Below are positions 25,891 through 37,264 of a DNA stretch of 64,000 bases, piece after piece (within the stretch, counting starts at the first letter, position 1; each line of letters starts with the position of its first letter). The DNA is taken from NCBI GenBank assembly GCA_036898135.1, contig CM072519.1, positions 36,622,452 through 36,686,451 on the forward strand, read 5' to 3'. Position numbers and translations under genes: made by a program. The stretch is from Oncomelania hupensis. Taxonomy: Eukaryota > Mollusca > Gastropoda > Littorinimorpha > Pomatiopsidae. The notes below the pieces were generated by a model. It did not search any database, was not told the DNA's origin, and worked only from the letters and a program-made list of their open reading frames with translations.

Positions 25891-26849
25891 TTACGTCTAA
25901 AATCATTTAGGTGAAAAGACGTTAAATTAAAGAAACAATAAACAATAAAACAATACTAATAAAATGGGTGCTAAGCGCTCTTTTACCCAAATCACGAATT
26001 AGATTCAAATCGCAGTAAGCCCAAGAAATTTCCTACCAACAATTGTCATTCGAAAAGAACAAGCAAATAACAAACAACTGGGGATTAACTTACGAAACAA
26101 CAATAAATATATAAATAAGTTGTATAAGATACGTGTTCTTCAGAATATTGTCTTTAAGGCTATGCATTACAACTTCAAAGTTAAAATTAAGACACTTTAT
26201 TTATTTTTTCTGAGTTTTTCATTTCGTTGTTTTTTTTTCTTCTTTTTGCCTTTTTGCTTTCATTTTGTCTGTCTGTTTTTCTTTCTTTTATTTTGCTTTT
26301 GTCTTTAAGCGGCTTTCCAGCTTAATCGGATTCGCCTTTTAGCCGTTTTTGCCTGTGATAGCGCAATGACAGAAAGTGTCTGTAAGGGCGCTTTTCTCCA
26401 TAGTGATAATTCCCCTCCTCAGTCTTTTCAGTTTCACTCTCTTTCTGAGTCAGGACTAAGGAATGACAATTAACGTCCTCTTATAAAGAGACCCTGCTGC
26501 TGTTTCTATAGGGTTAAGGTTCTAGCGTTGCGAAATGAAGAGGAATTTAACATTTCAGTTGCCGTGAGCGTATATTAAGCTTACGAACGTGGTACTTGGT
26601 TTTGTCTGGATTTAATGTTGCTTGACATAGTCATTTTGCTACTTTGTAGAGAGCCCAAAGCGCCGGTTGATGACAAAATTACACGTCCAATTTTGTTACA
26701 AACTTAACATTTTTACACTCTGATAGAGGATCTCGACGAGTGTTGCCTTCGGTATGTCGAAGGTGCTTAGATTGCGAGATACAATTTAGTCATCAAAACA
26801 GCTTCTTTAAAAAAAAGTGATTTAGTGGCAAATTGTCGATTTTTTTTAA

Positions 26850-27062
26850 CAAAAACAACTACAACGACATCAACAACAACAACTACTACAACAACAACAG
26901 TTATAACAACAACTACAACAACTACTACTACAACAACTACTACTACTACAACAATTATAACAACTACAACAACAACTACTACAGCAATAACTACAACGAC
27001 TACTACAACTGCAACAACTACACATACAACAACAACAACAACAACTACTACTACTGCTGCTG

Positions 27063-27129
<67 letters not shown>

Positions 27130-27130
27130 A
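26850..27130. repeat. (ACA)n/(ACT)n triplet array
   Basis: Degenerate ACA/ACT triplets at 26860-27050, then a purer (CTA)n run at 27060-27128. Poly-Thr, poly-Tyr/Asn and Ser/Cys frames are artefacts. Confidence 0.95.
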
Positions 27131-27261
27131 CTTCCTATTTTTTAATTTCACGCGGGCACTTCATTTTGCAGATCCGGATGTGTGCTAGTCTACATTCAAT
27201 TTATTGAACTAAAATAATAAATGATGTAGCACATATTATATGGTATTTAAATAGGTTTCGT

Positions 27262-27275
27262 TGAGAGAGAGAGAG

Positions 27276-27334
<59 letters not shown>

Positions 27335-27352
27335 GAAAGGGAAAGGGAAAGA
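27262..27352. repeat. (GA)n with (AAAGGG)n end
   Basis: GA repeats at 27262-27330, then three to four AAAGGG units. The hexamer is not the telomeric type. Confidence 0.94.
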
Positions 27353-29779
27353 CTGAAAACGTTCAGTAGAACTATAATCCATTGAGCGTTTGTTTATTTA
27401 TTGATTTATTTTTAGTTTGTTTTCTAAATAAATATCTTTTTCTACCTTTGTATATTATAATAATAGTGTTTGTATCCGCGGCCGCTTCTTAATAATTAAA
27501 TGTGCATTTTAATTGCGTTTATTGGACGGATTTTTGATTTTTGTGTTTCGTCTAATTAATTTTTCTTTGTTTTTTTATTTCTGCTTTCTTGTTCGTTCCT
27601 TATTATCTTTTAAAAAAAAATAGTTATTTATTTCTTACTTGTCTTCTGTTCGTCTTTCTATTTATTTACGTATTTCTTTTTTGCTTTGCTGTCGTTTCTC
27701 CACCTTTTTTTTTCTTTCCTTAAGAAACTATATAGCTTGTTAAGGCGTCGCTATCTTTATTTGGCGATGTAGATCTGTCAATAATTAGCTGGAACCTGTT
27801 CGCTTAACAGCATTTATTTGATATCTCATTTCGCCATCGTCGCGTGACGGGGGGACATGTTTATCAACAAAGCGGGTCGTTTCGCGTAAACTTCGCGCTG
27901 TAATCCTCGTTACACATTTTGTTTGTATTCGTTGCGACACGGTTTTAGCCTTATATTGCACCTACATGAGACTTCACGCTATATCGTAGCCCACCCTGTT
28001 TCACAACCAAGTTTAAATCCAGAATATGCGGAGGTGGGAAGAGGACGAAGAATTATTTAATATGCCTCAACAGCGCGGAAGGGCCAAAGATGCCCGCCCT
28101 GTCTTAACCGATATGAATTCTTCCTCCACACCTCAGGCACAGTTTACAAACTTTGGCGGATAAGTTTATTTTCCTGCGAGTTATAGCCCCTTGAAAAGAT
28201 GGCGTCGATGTTTAACTATACCATTCCGTGGGTCAACAGAGAGGCGGGTTAAGGCGTAAATAAGTAGATACCTATACCGCTCATAAACTTGGCGCATATA
28301 CATGTACACAAACGCAGTCTATAGACCTCTTGTGATCGAGACTCGCCGTTCGAAGCCAGGAGATAGTTGTCGAGCAGGGACAGTTTACTAAACACCCTCA
28401 CGAGGTTTATTTGTCCCGCTTCCACATCCCACTGATCTGAGCGCATGCGCAAAGGCAACTTCCCATCTCGGATCACGCGAGAGTGATCGTGTGATTTAAA
28501 CACAGGCGCGTGTACGGTTGATTGTTTCTACTAAATTGGAAATAAACCTCCCAGCTCCTTGCTAGCTGTGTACGAGTGGTTTGTTTCCAGAAATAATTTG
28601 TTTGGAAGCATCGTGTTCAAGGCGGCCTACAGTGTGGAATTTCGGGATATATTGTCACGTGTAGAGGTTTTTTTTTTCCCAAGTCATCGTCATCTGAGCT
28701 TGAAATAAAATTGTTCTTTTGCTCTGTTTTGTTTTGCTCCATTTTTAGTCGTTTTGTTCGGTTTGTTTGTGTTTTGCTGTTGTTAATTTAAAATGCTTTG
28801 GTTGACCTTAATGGTGCATTTTAGTTGTGTTTTTATTTAAATCAAAGATATTGAAGCATATTCCATATATTTATTTGCTTGAATTTATTTGTAATAACTC
28901 CCTATGCTCTATTGATTATATTTATCGCACCGGGCGTGCTCGGTGGAATTTTTGTGATCCTTTGTATCATTTAATTTCTCATTTTAAAAAAAATATTCTT
29001 CAATTTTTTTCTTGCTTTTTATTTATTTATTTATATAGTTAGTATTTTTTTTTCCAGATTTGTGATAATATTCACAGGGTTTGAGATACTAGATCTAATG
29101 CCATTGAGACAGTAGACTAACTCAGCTTTGAGGTTTTTCCGATTTTCTAGTTAAAGTATGAGGTACTTTTTTTCAAATCTTACACAAGACAGTATAATCA
29201 TAGACCTGCATTGTTAATGTGAAAGCTCTCCGTTGGATGTGTAAGCAGCTTAAACTTAAACTGTAAGTGGGTTTCCTAATTAGGTCAAGAGGTTTCGCTA
29301 GCAGAGGGACCCCTTATTTCGTCATTCAGCAAATTGTCATCTCTTAGCGCGAGTTAGACATTTTTATCAAAGTTTTTCGCAATTTTGATCTAGATTTCAA
29401 ACTCATTTAAAATCTCACGGAATTATTACGTCAATGGATATTTTCGTCGCCTCCCCCTTCTTCCCATCCCCCTTCCTCCCCCCATCTTCACCTACTCCCA
29501 AACCCCCAAAATCTATTCCTCTATCCTCTCGTGTTCTCTCGCAGTGGGACAGAGCATGGCAGGCAGAAAGGCATCGTGCTATCCCGGCCTTAAATCGCAA
29601 TTAATAAGCAACAGGCAGCTAATTATCAGTGGATAAGATTGCCTTCGTTCGTCATGACCTGATAGTACAGGATTAATTCGCCAGATAACACATGAAGCTT
29701 GCACTTTGAACACGGTCAACATTTGTTTTTTCTCAAAAAGGTAACGGGGTGAGACCAAAAGGGAGAGTTGAGGAAGGGG

Positions 29780-29935
29780 AAGGGGGAGAGGTAGAGAGGG
29801 AGGTCGAGGAGGAGGATAAGAAGAGGAAGAAGAAAAATGGCTGTCAATAATAATTTAAATAAAAGTTTCGTGCATGGCGGAGGATACGAAGAAGGAAAAT
29901 GGCTGTCTTTAATAATTTATAAAATAGTTCAATGC
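29780..29935. repeat. GA-rich stretch with 63-bp tandem duplication
   Basis: AAAAATGGCTGTCAATAATA near 29833 and GAAAATGGCTGTCTTTAATA near 29896 are homologous halves about 63 bp apart. The flanking purine-rich DNA is also shared. Confidence 0.75.
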
Positions 29936-30049
29936 GTTTAATTTTGTTTTTGAACTAACACATAAACGGGCACGTGATATGAGTCCACATATTGAGGTAG
30001 ACTCAAAAGCATGCAGATACATATAAGTTTCATATGTATAGTGATTGGT

Positions 30050-30052
<3 letters not shown>

Positions 30053-30130
<78 letters not shown>
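30053..30130. repeat. (GA)n microsatellite
   Basis: About 38 GA units. Confidence 0.97.
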
Positions 30131-30132
<2 letters not shown>

Positions 30133-30515
30133 AGAACATTAGAAAAAGTAAACGGAGATGAGGAGTAAGAAGAAAAATACCATTTCACCCCATTTTAAAT
30201 ACGTTTCCACTTTATCACGAAGAAATCCTACGTGTGCGGGTGGTTCGCGCGAACTGAACACATCGAGACTGGAAGTACCGACATAGCATACGCAGCTTGT
30301 GCTTCTAAGCGTTTAGTCTGCAGTTTCGAGAGCATGACGGTCTTGCGGTTGCCCGGATGAAGTATGAAGTGACGTGGCCGCAAGGCTATCTGGGAGCGGA
30401 AATGTGCACAAGGAACTCTCTGTTCTGTGGTTGGACATCAGATAGCGCTCCCGCAGATGTGGGGATGGCGGTTGCAATCGCTTTAAAAATTAATGAACAT
30501 TTTCACATACTTCTG

Positions 30516-30603
30516 TCTTCTTCTTCTTCTTCTTCTTCTTCTTCTTCTTCTTCTTCTTCTTCTTCTTCTTCTTCTTCTTCTTCTTCTTCTTCTTCTTCTT
30601 CTT
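30516..30603. repeat. (CTT)n microsatellite
   Basis: About 29 CTT units, about 28 bp from the inverted family A copy. Confidence 0.97.
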
Positions 30604-30630
30604 TATTTTTATTTTTTAATTTAATCACTT

Positions 30631-30910
30631 TTATATTATGGCTGCTCAAGGCGCTGGACAGTACAGGGTCTAATTCAAGCGGCCCGAGATGCCCACTTGC
30701 AGACTTCGGGCGCAGTTTAACACCCAGAAGACTGAGCACAATCTTGGGAGACCGGAGATGGGGAGAAGGGACCTAGTGCGTGCTGATTGTATTTCTGTCG
30801 TCGGCGCTCACCCGTCTAAGACATGAGCGTCAGGATCTTTAAAGCCCATGCGACGAAATGCGTGCGTGCACAGACTAGACCTCGGTTTATACTCTCATCC
30901 GAAGTAGTAG
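30631..30910 (-). mobile_element. SINE-like family A, copy 3
   Basis: On the - strand: GAGAGTATAAACCGAGGTCT, AAAGATCCTGACGCTCATGT, GTGCTCAGTCTTCTGGGTG and AGCGCCTTGAGCAGCC. Nearly complete; the 3' end lies next to the (CTT)n array. Confidence 0.78.
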
Positions 30911-31739
30911 GCGCGCAACGTCTCCGTTTGCTGTTTTCTTTATTTCAGACCGTTAAAACGGGGTTTGAACCACTGCCATAATATGTTTTATTTTGTTTGG
31001 GGGCTAGCAGAAAAGCAATTTTCTGTTTCAAAGAAATGGTTCTCTAGACTACAAGAAAATTCCGACCATTGAAATATAATTATAATATATACGTGTAAAC
31101 GACTTTGTACATAAAAATATATGTGAGAGCTTCCCTCCCTCCCTCCCTCCTTCCTATTCACCCAACCCTTCTGTATCCTGCGAAGGCGAGTGAAAAAAAA
31201 CCTAGAGCACAGTTTTCGCTTGGTCATCAGATAAGTGCAGATGTAGGCTAGGCTGGGCAAGTTCGTCAGGAATGTTATCAGCGAAGAAGCAGAGGGGGAA
31301 ATGCGTCTGACATCTCTGTCTGTCAGATGCTGTCAGGTCCAACGTGACACGGCAAAAGTGGTCAGGTCAGAGTTTTATCTGACAGCATGCACCTCGTGGG
31401 TATTTTATTTCCCGTGCTCATTCTCCCACATGTTACAAGATGGATTTTTTTTGGTTTAGGAAAGAAGTATTTCCTAACATATAGTAAGCTTATGCACATT
31501 TCATCGTCAGGCTTAATTTTATCGTCGCGTCATTAAGCCAAATTATTTTTTTATTGTGTTGATGCATTTTTACTTGTTTCCGGAACGCCCCTCAGATTAC
31601 GGCAATAGTGTTTTTGTTTTGCAAATCTACGAACTAAATATGAGTAATTAGCTTCGAAATCAAGATATTAAACTGCGCACAGATTATATGTAGACTACTC
31701 GATTTTATTTCTGTAACAATACTTTAAAAGAGTACGCAT

Positions 31740-31835
31740 CAGGCGGCTTGAGTTAGATCTTTTATCAGTCAGCGCCTTGAGCAGCTTTTGAACTGGACAA
31801 GCGCTATGTAAGAACGAATAAATAAACATACACAA
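31740..31835 (+). mobile_element. SINE-like family A, 3' fragment
   Basis: AGGCGGCTTGAGTTAGATCT and GCGCCTTGAGCAGCTTTTGA, then GCGCTATGTAAGAACGAATA, match the last 90 bp of the family; the rest is absent. Confidence 0.75.
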
Positions 31836-31898
31836 AAATACTTTCTGCCCCCGGGTTTTATCATGTTTCTCATTAACTTCTGGCCAGATGTATTGTTC

Positions 31899-31986
<88 letters not shown>

Positions 31987-32023
31987 CATGATCATGATAA
32001 TAATAATAATGATAATAATGATG

Positions 32024-32083
<60 letters not shown>

Positions 32084-32089
32084 TTAATG

Positions 32090-32163
<74 letters not shown>
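31899..32163. repeat. (AAT)n array, about 265 bp
   Basis: Nearly pure AAT with small interruptions (an ATCATGATCATGAT palindrome near 31986 and GAT units). It abuts the tail of SINE D3. Poly-Asn and poly-Ile frames are artefacts. Confidence 0.97.
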
Positions 32164-32164
<1 letters not shown>

Positions 32165-32455
32165 TACGAGAATGCTAACACGCCATTTTTCTTCAATGGA
32201 ACTCAAAGAGCGGCGATCAAAAAAGATCGCTATTACAGAAAGAAGGCTGAAAGAAATTAGTTTAGATGGTTTTTTTTTTTTAAATTTCGATTGACTGCAT
32301 CCAAAACCATTAATGAAGGGAGGGGGAAACCAGAATACCCGGAGAAAACCCTCGGTGTCCTGAAAAGTCTCGTATCTAAATCACGTAAGTTTGAACCCGC
32401 GACCTTCGGCATAAGAAACTAGCACCCTATCAGCTGTGCTGTCCGGTCACCCCAT
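32164..32455 (-). mobile_element. SINE family D, copy 3
   Basis: On the - strand: a head region with CTTATGCCGAAGGTCGCGGG, then ACCGAGGGTTTTCTCCGGGT, CCCTCCCTTCATTAATGG and TTGGATGCAGTCAAT. The tail ends GCGTGTTAGCATTCTCGTAT and runs into the (ATT)n array. The tRNA boxes are decayed. Confidence 0.8.
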
Positions 32456-32574
32456 CTCAACCTTGATTTAAGTCGTCATCCCTCATGTGTTTGAACGACA
32501 TTATGGATCTGTTCATACTTGTTTAAAAGCGTGGGTATCGTCGATTACTTTGTTTGAATACTTTTCGTTACTCA

Positions 32575-32795
32575 TGGATTGCTCAGAGGTCAGAGCGGAC
32601 GACTTGTTCAAGTGCGTCTTGGGAGACGTAGGTTCGAATCCTGACTTCAGCAAACTATTGTGTGCATGCTGGATATTAGCGCTTTGAGAAGCTCTCTGAG
32701 CTTGTAAGTGCGCTATTTTAGAGCGATCTCTTTCACGCAGGCGAAATTCTGGTTGCTTTTTCAGGGTAAGCGCTGCAGCCGCAGAGCAGCGAAGC
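32575..32795 (+). mobile_element. tRNA-like SINE, family G copy 1
   Basis: ATTGCTCAGAGGTCAGAGCG (A-box-like) and GTAGGTTCGAATCCTGACTT (B box GGTTCGAATCC) are spaced as in a tRNA gene. The body contains GTGTGCATGCTGGATATTAG and GCGCTATTTTAGAGCGATCT. A second, inverted copy lies at about 47995-48165. Not a functional tRNA: there is no matching acceptor stem. Confidence 0.65.
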
Positions 32796-32859
32796 ACCGC
32801 CATCCAGGACGAAGTGGAATAGTACTATTTATTGTCAGCACAGCCCGGGTACCTTAATC

Positions 32860-32980
32860 TGGGACCCGTCTGTCTCAATCTTAGGATCAGTTAGGATCTT
32901 TTAATCTTTTAAAATCCGTACGACGGAATGCACGCGCACACGGACTAGACCTCAGTTGTTACACTCAATCGAAATAGTTT
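32860..32980 (-). mobile_element. SINE-like family A, 5' fragment
   Basis: On the - strand: GTCTAGTCCGTGTGCGCGTG, CATTCCGTCGTACGGATTTT and a diverged AAAGATCCTAAC region, matching the first 110 bp of the family. Confidence 0.65.
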
Positions 32981-33499
32981 TATATTTGTTGAAAACGGCC
33001 ACTAGCTTGAAAGGGTATGCTTCACAAAGTGAAATAAAGCAAACTAATTTAATTGTAACTCATTATTTCTCCTACATTCCCCATTTAAATGCTTTGGACA
33101 TGAAAGCAGTCAATCGAGCTAAAGGCTTTGAGATGTAGGCAATACTACTCTACGGTCTACATACAATTCAGTGGTTTTGGATGCGAGTAGGATCGTCCAA
33201 GACCCCGGGCGATGGGGAACTGGCTGGAAAAACAGAGTCTGGCAGGGCGTCGTGAGGCAGCTTGATAGCCTAAATATTTGTCCGCTCTGCCGCCGCACTG
33301 GCCAAGGGGAGCTGTGTTGCGTAAGACGTCTTTAGAGAATTGATCCAATCCCTTGTTAGGAGAATGAGCGTATAGTGCTGCACTGTGGCTGCATTCATGG
33401 CATAGATGAGGGTATTCTGTGTAATAATTGTGTACAATCCTATTACTTGCTATAATTTTGAAATGGGAAATAAGAAATGTATGATTTTAGACACTCCTG

Positions 33500-33620
33500 C
33501 TTTTTCTTCTTCTTCTTCTTCTTCTTCTTCTTCTTCTTCTTCTTCTTCTTCTTCTTCTTCTTCTTCTTCTTCTTCTTCTTCTTCTTCTTCTTCTTCTTCT
33601 TCTTCTTCTTCTTCTCCTTC
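33500..33620. repeat. (TTC)n microsatellite
   Basis: About 39 TTC units; poly-Ser and poly-Arg frames are artefacts. Confidence 0.97.
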
Positions 33621-33934
33621 TTTCGTCTTCTGCCGATGTTGCTATAAATAAAAATAGTGAAATAAATCTGGTCTGGAATGACAATTTAAGTATGTTCAGT
33701 CGCTTTTCCATTCCGTTTATTATTTTCTTAGTTATCAATAAAATAAAATAAAATAAATAGTTCTTATTTATATTTTTAAAACAAATTTCGCGTTGTACAA
33801 TTTCTTATGAAGTATCCTAATTATTTAAGTCAATAATTTTTTCTTTCAGGCTTTAGCTGTCTAGTGCACACCAGGAAAAAAAATTATTATTTTGCCTTTT
33901 AAACAAAAATCATTTGGTCGTCGTCAATACTGAC

Positions 33935-34020
33935 TTAATAATAAATAATAATAATAATTACTGTATTTATAATGCGCTTATCTTATAATAATTATAACTC
34001 TAAGCGCGCACTCACAACTC
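33935..34020. other. Possible dispersed-repeat end
   Basis: TTTATAATGCGCTTATCTTA followed by CTAAGCGCGCACTCACAACT is built like the tail side of SINE D (GCGCC ... AAAGCGCGGCG ... ACGCTCAC), but similarity is too low to call a copy. Confidence 0.3.
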
Positions 34021-34547
34021 ACGCACGCATGTGCACGCTTTAGACAATGACACATGTAACAATTACGCAAAAAATACATTCACTCAAATATACTCATACC
34101 ACAAACAGACCAGACACTATATGTAAGAGACAGCTGGCGATGGGGTGCGTAGTGAGGTCATAGTGTTAACAGTGGACAATGTGGTCATCAAGTCGATGCG
34201 CGCGACCAGTCCAGGCCTTTATTAAACATAATGCAGTATTCCCTTGTGATCACCGTTCTCTTGTGCAACTAGGTATCCAGGTAATTTATTAGATGCCGGT
34301 AAACAGGGGCAGAGCATGACGGAGGTGTTGAGAGCACACTCGTCCGGTCGCCAAATGCGAGTAAAAATCGGCATGATTTTTTGGGACACTTTATTATCCA
34401 TTTTTATGGGGAAATTGTGGACCGCCTCCCCTTGGAAAGCATAGGCGCAGACTCTGGCGAGCCCAAACCGAACCTACCTAATATTAATTCTGTTTCTTTT
34501 TATTTCTTTTTTCTTTTTGTTTGTTTTTGAAATTTTTGCTGGGAAAG

Positions 34548-34690
34548 CAAACCGGAGTACCCGGAGAAAACCCTCGGTGTCCAGAAAAGTCTCATACTTA
34601 AGTCAAGTAAGTCCGTACCACGCGGAGTTCGAACCAGCTACCTTCGGCGTAGGAAACCACCTCACGATTAACTACCAGATCACCCCTGGG
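34548..34690 (-). mobile_element. SINE family D, copy 4 (head and body only)
   Basis: On the - strand: TTTCCTACGCCGAAGGTAGC, a diverged B box GGTTCGAAC, ACCGAGGGTTTTCTCCGGGT and ACTCCGGTTTGC. It ends before the tail. Confidence 0.75.
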
Positions 34691-34754
34691 TCTCTAGAAA
34701 TACATCTGAATGGCTTGTCATCTTGTGTTTTTCTTCTTCTGTTATTATATAGTT

Positions 34755-34805
34755 ATCGTCATCGTCATCATCATCACCCTCATCATCATCATTATCATCA
34801 TCATT

Positions 34806-34866
<61 letters not shown>

Positions 34867-34899
34867 TCATTATCGTCATTATCATCATCATCATCATCA

Positions 34900-34930
<31 letters not shown>

Positions 34931-34956
34931 CTTCTTCTTCTTCTTCTCCTCCTCCT
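34755..34956. repeat. (ATC)n then (TTC)n array
   Basis: ATC/GTC triplets at 34755-34900, then TTC to about 34947 and CTC. It begins 65 bp from SINE D4. Confidence 0.96.
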
Positions 34957-35629
34957 TAAATTATGAAGACGTAGAATGTGGAAGGTGAAACGAAAATATA
35001 TGGCAGCAGAAGAAGCGAGGGGAGACTTTTGAGAGATATGAAGGAGGGTAATTTATGGGAGAAAGGAGGAAGATGCTCAGATGTGGCCTGTGGTGTTGAG
35101 TGAGATTTCAGATTGCACTGATAAGTCCCTGATTACTTCACGGTGTAGATCCACGGCTAGGGAACGGTAGATATCACATTAGGCTCCATTTCCCAGAAAA
35201 TTGACGGAAAATAAGACCCTGCCCAGACCCGTTAATAGCTCAGCAGATGCCGCCGACAGACAATTTAGCCAGAAAGTTACGGAAATTTTAATATAAATAT
35301 AAACCCTGTCATTCTAAATTACTTATTGCTGATAGATGGTTGAGGTAATAAGAATTGCTGTAAATGTTATAAATACGACTGTAAATGTACACAGCCTTAA
35401 ATATCAACGATGATTTTACATTAATTAATTTAGGAATTATCTTGGACAAAAAGCGTATTATGATAGACGTCTTTTGTGGTTAGTTTGCGAATAACAGCAA
35501 AATTACTTATCTAATCATAAACATTGTTGTACTAATTGTTTTAAAAAATTTTAGCTTTAAAGATGCGTGTGAATATAAATTCATGTAATTATTCTTAAAC
35601 TAAGTTTAATTTAAAGTGCAGATAACAGG

Positions 35630-35652
35630 CAAAAAAAAAAAAAAAAAAAAAA

Positions 35653-35690
<38 letters not shown>

Positions 35691-35706
35691 TAATAATAAT
35701 AATTAA
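35630..35706. repeat. A-run and (AAT)n
   Basis: A run of about 22 A followed by AAT units, resembling a retroposon tail without a recognisable body. Confidence 0.85.
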
Positions 35707-35755
35707 TAAGTGCTGGACCCTTACGTGTGCAGAGTTCCCTCGCGTGCTATCTCTC

Positions 35756-35806
35756 ACACTAACACACACATACGCACACATTCACACACACCTACACACC
35801 CCCACA

Positions 35807-35842
<36 letters not shown>
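35756..35842. repeat. (CA)n microsatellite
   Basis: Interrupted CA repeat, pure at 35811-35842. Confidence 0.95.
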
Positions 35843-35846
<4 letters not shown>

Positions 35847-35884
35847 GCCAATGCACATCTGTACACTCTCATTTTATGCAAAGT

Positions 35885-36488
35885 TTAAAGTAGATGTTAA
35901 AAAAATATTAACAGGTGACGCCTTCATTATTACGTCATTCGATTGCATATGTTTGGTAATATACCAAATTTGAACAAAACCCTCTAATAGTTTGGGAGAA
36001 AATAGGTTTAGGAAAATAAAAAACAACAAATTATGATGTCACCATTATGACTCACACGATGTATACCATAGTCTCGTTTAAGGCTCAAGGCGTATGTATA
36101 CTCTAATTACATAAGAAGATTTATTTACATTAAAATTTTCTTTTTAAAATGACTGCATGACGATTACGTCACTCGATTTGGTTAAGGTTAGTTTTACCTT
36201 GCAGGCACAAGTAAAGTCTAAGTACATACCAAACTTGAACCAAGTCCCTTCAGTAGCATAAGAGAAAATAGGATTAGAAAAAAAAAACACAACAAATTAT
36301 TGACGTCACCATGATGACGTCACCAGATATGCATATTTATTCATCATCTGGTATGGTTCACTATTTCCTAACTAAATACCAAGTTTCAAAGAAATTCGCC
36401 AATTAGTGTTTAAGAAAAGTTCGCAAATATCACCCCGGACCAGGTCCCCGGACGGACAAAGCCAAAAACAATATCTCCCGAGTTCAGA
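35885..36488 (-). mobile_element. Family E repeat with internal duplication
   Basis: On the - strand the head is CTCGGGAGATATTGTTTTTG plus GCTTTGTCCGTCCGGGGACC, as in the copy at 25187. Internally a segment of about 110 bp occurs twice about 240 bp apart. One copy spans about 35930-36050 and the other about 36165-36320; both contain ACCAAAT/CTTGAAC, AGAAAATAGG and CAACAAATTAT followed by a GTCACC block. The head abuts an AAT array. Confidence 0.7.
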
Positions 36489-36504
36489 TAATAATAATAA
36501 TAAC

Positions 36505-36559
<55 letters not shown>

Positions 36560-36593
36560 TAACTTTGTGTGAATGTAAACTTCATATTTACTC

Positions 36594-36674
<81 letters not shown>

Positions 36675-36714
36675 TAACTTTGTGTGAATGTAAACTTCAT
36701 ATTTACACATAGGC
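36489..36714. repeat. Duplicated (AAT)n plus 42-bp unit
   Basis: (AAT)n followed by AAAATAACTTTGTGTGAATG plus TAAACTTCATATTTAC, then (AAT)n again and the same 42-bp unit with one difference (36556-36597 and 36672-36713). Confidence 0.95.
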
Positions 36715-37145
36715 AGCAGAAATTTCCCGATGAAAAGGGACAATAAAGCATTAAATTAAAAATAAATAATGAAACAAAAGGAAACTCCAATCAATTTTAT
36801 TATATGTTAAGAAAAATGAGACGTTTTAAGTATTCACAATAAAAAAAGGGTGGCAATATTACACTCAGGTGTGTGAACGCCATAGATTTCCTACATGCAC
36901 TGGCTCTCGCTTCAGTCTCTGATTGCTTGCTCCTGTATGGTAGACATCAACGTCACGTAATAAGAAGCAGACAAAGCCCCCAAGGACCCGGAAGACTGTG
37001 AGATTGGGGGCGGATGCACACACAAACAGATGTGTAGCTTCTCTCTATATGATACATCCTTAGTTTTCATGGATACACCTTTCCAACACTTTAGCATGTT
37101 AGCAGCAGAAGGAAGTTTTATAAGATAAAGAAGAACAAGAACAAG

Positions 37146-37172
37146 ATGATGATGATGATGATGATGATGATG

Positions 37173-37264
<92 letters not shown>
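37146..37264. repeat. (GAT)n-(ATC)n palindromic array
   Basis: Nine GAT units meet about 30 ATC units at TGATGCATCA, giving a perfect inverted repeat able to form a hairpin of about 28 bp per arm. Confidence 0.95.

Noticed and set aside
27329..27352. Interstitial telomere repeat
   Set aside because: The unit is AAAGGG, not TTAGGG/CCCTAA.
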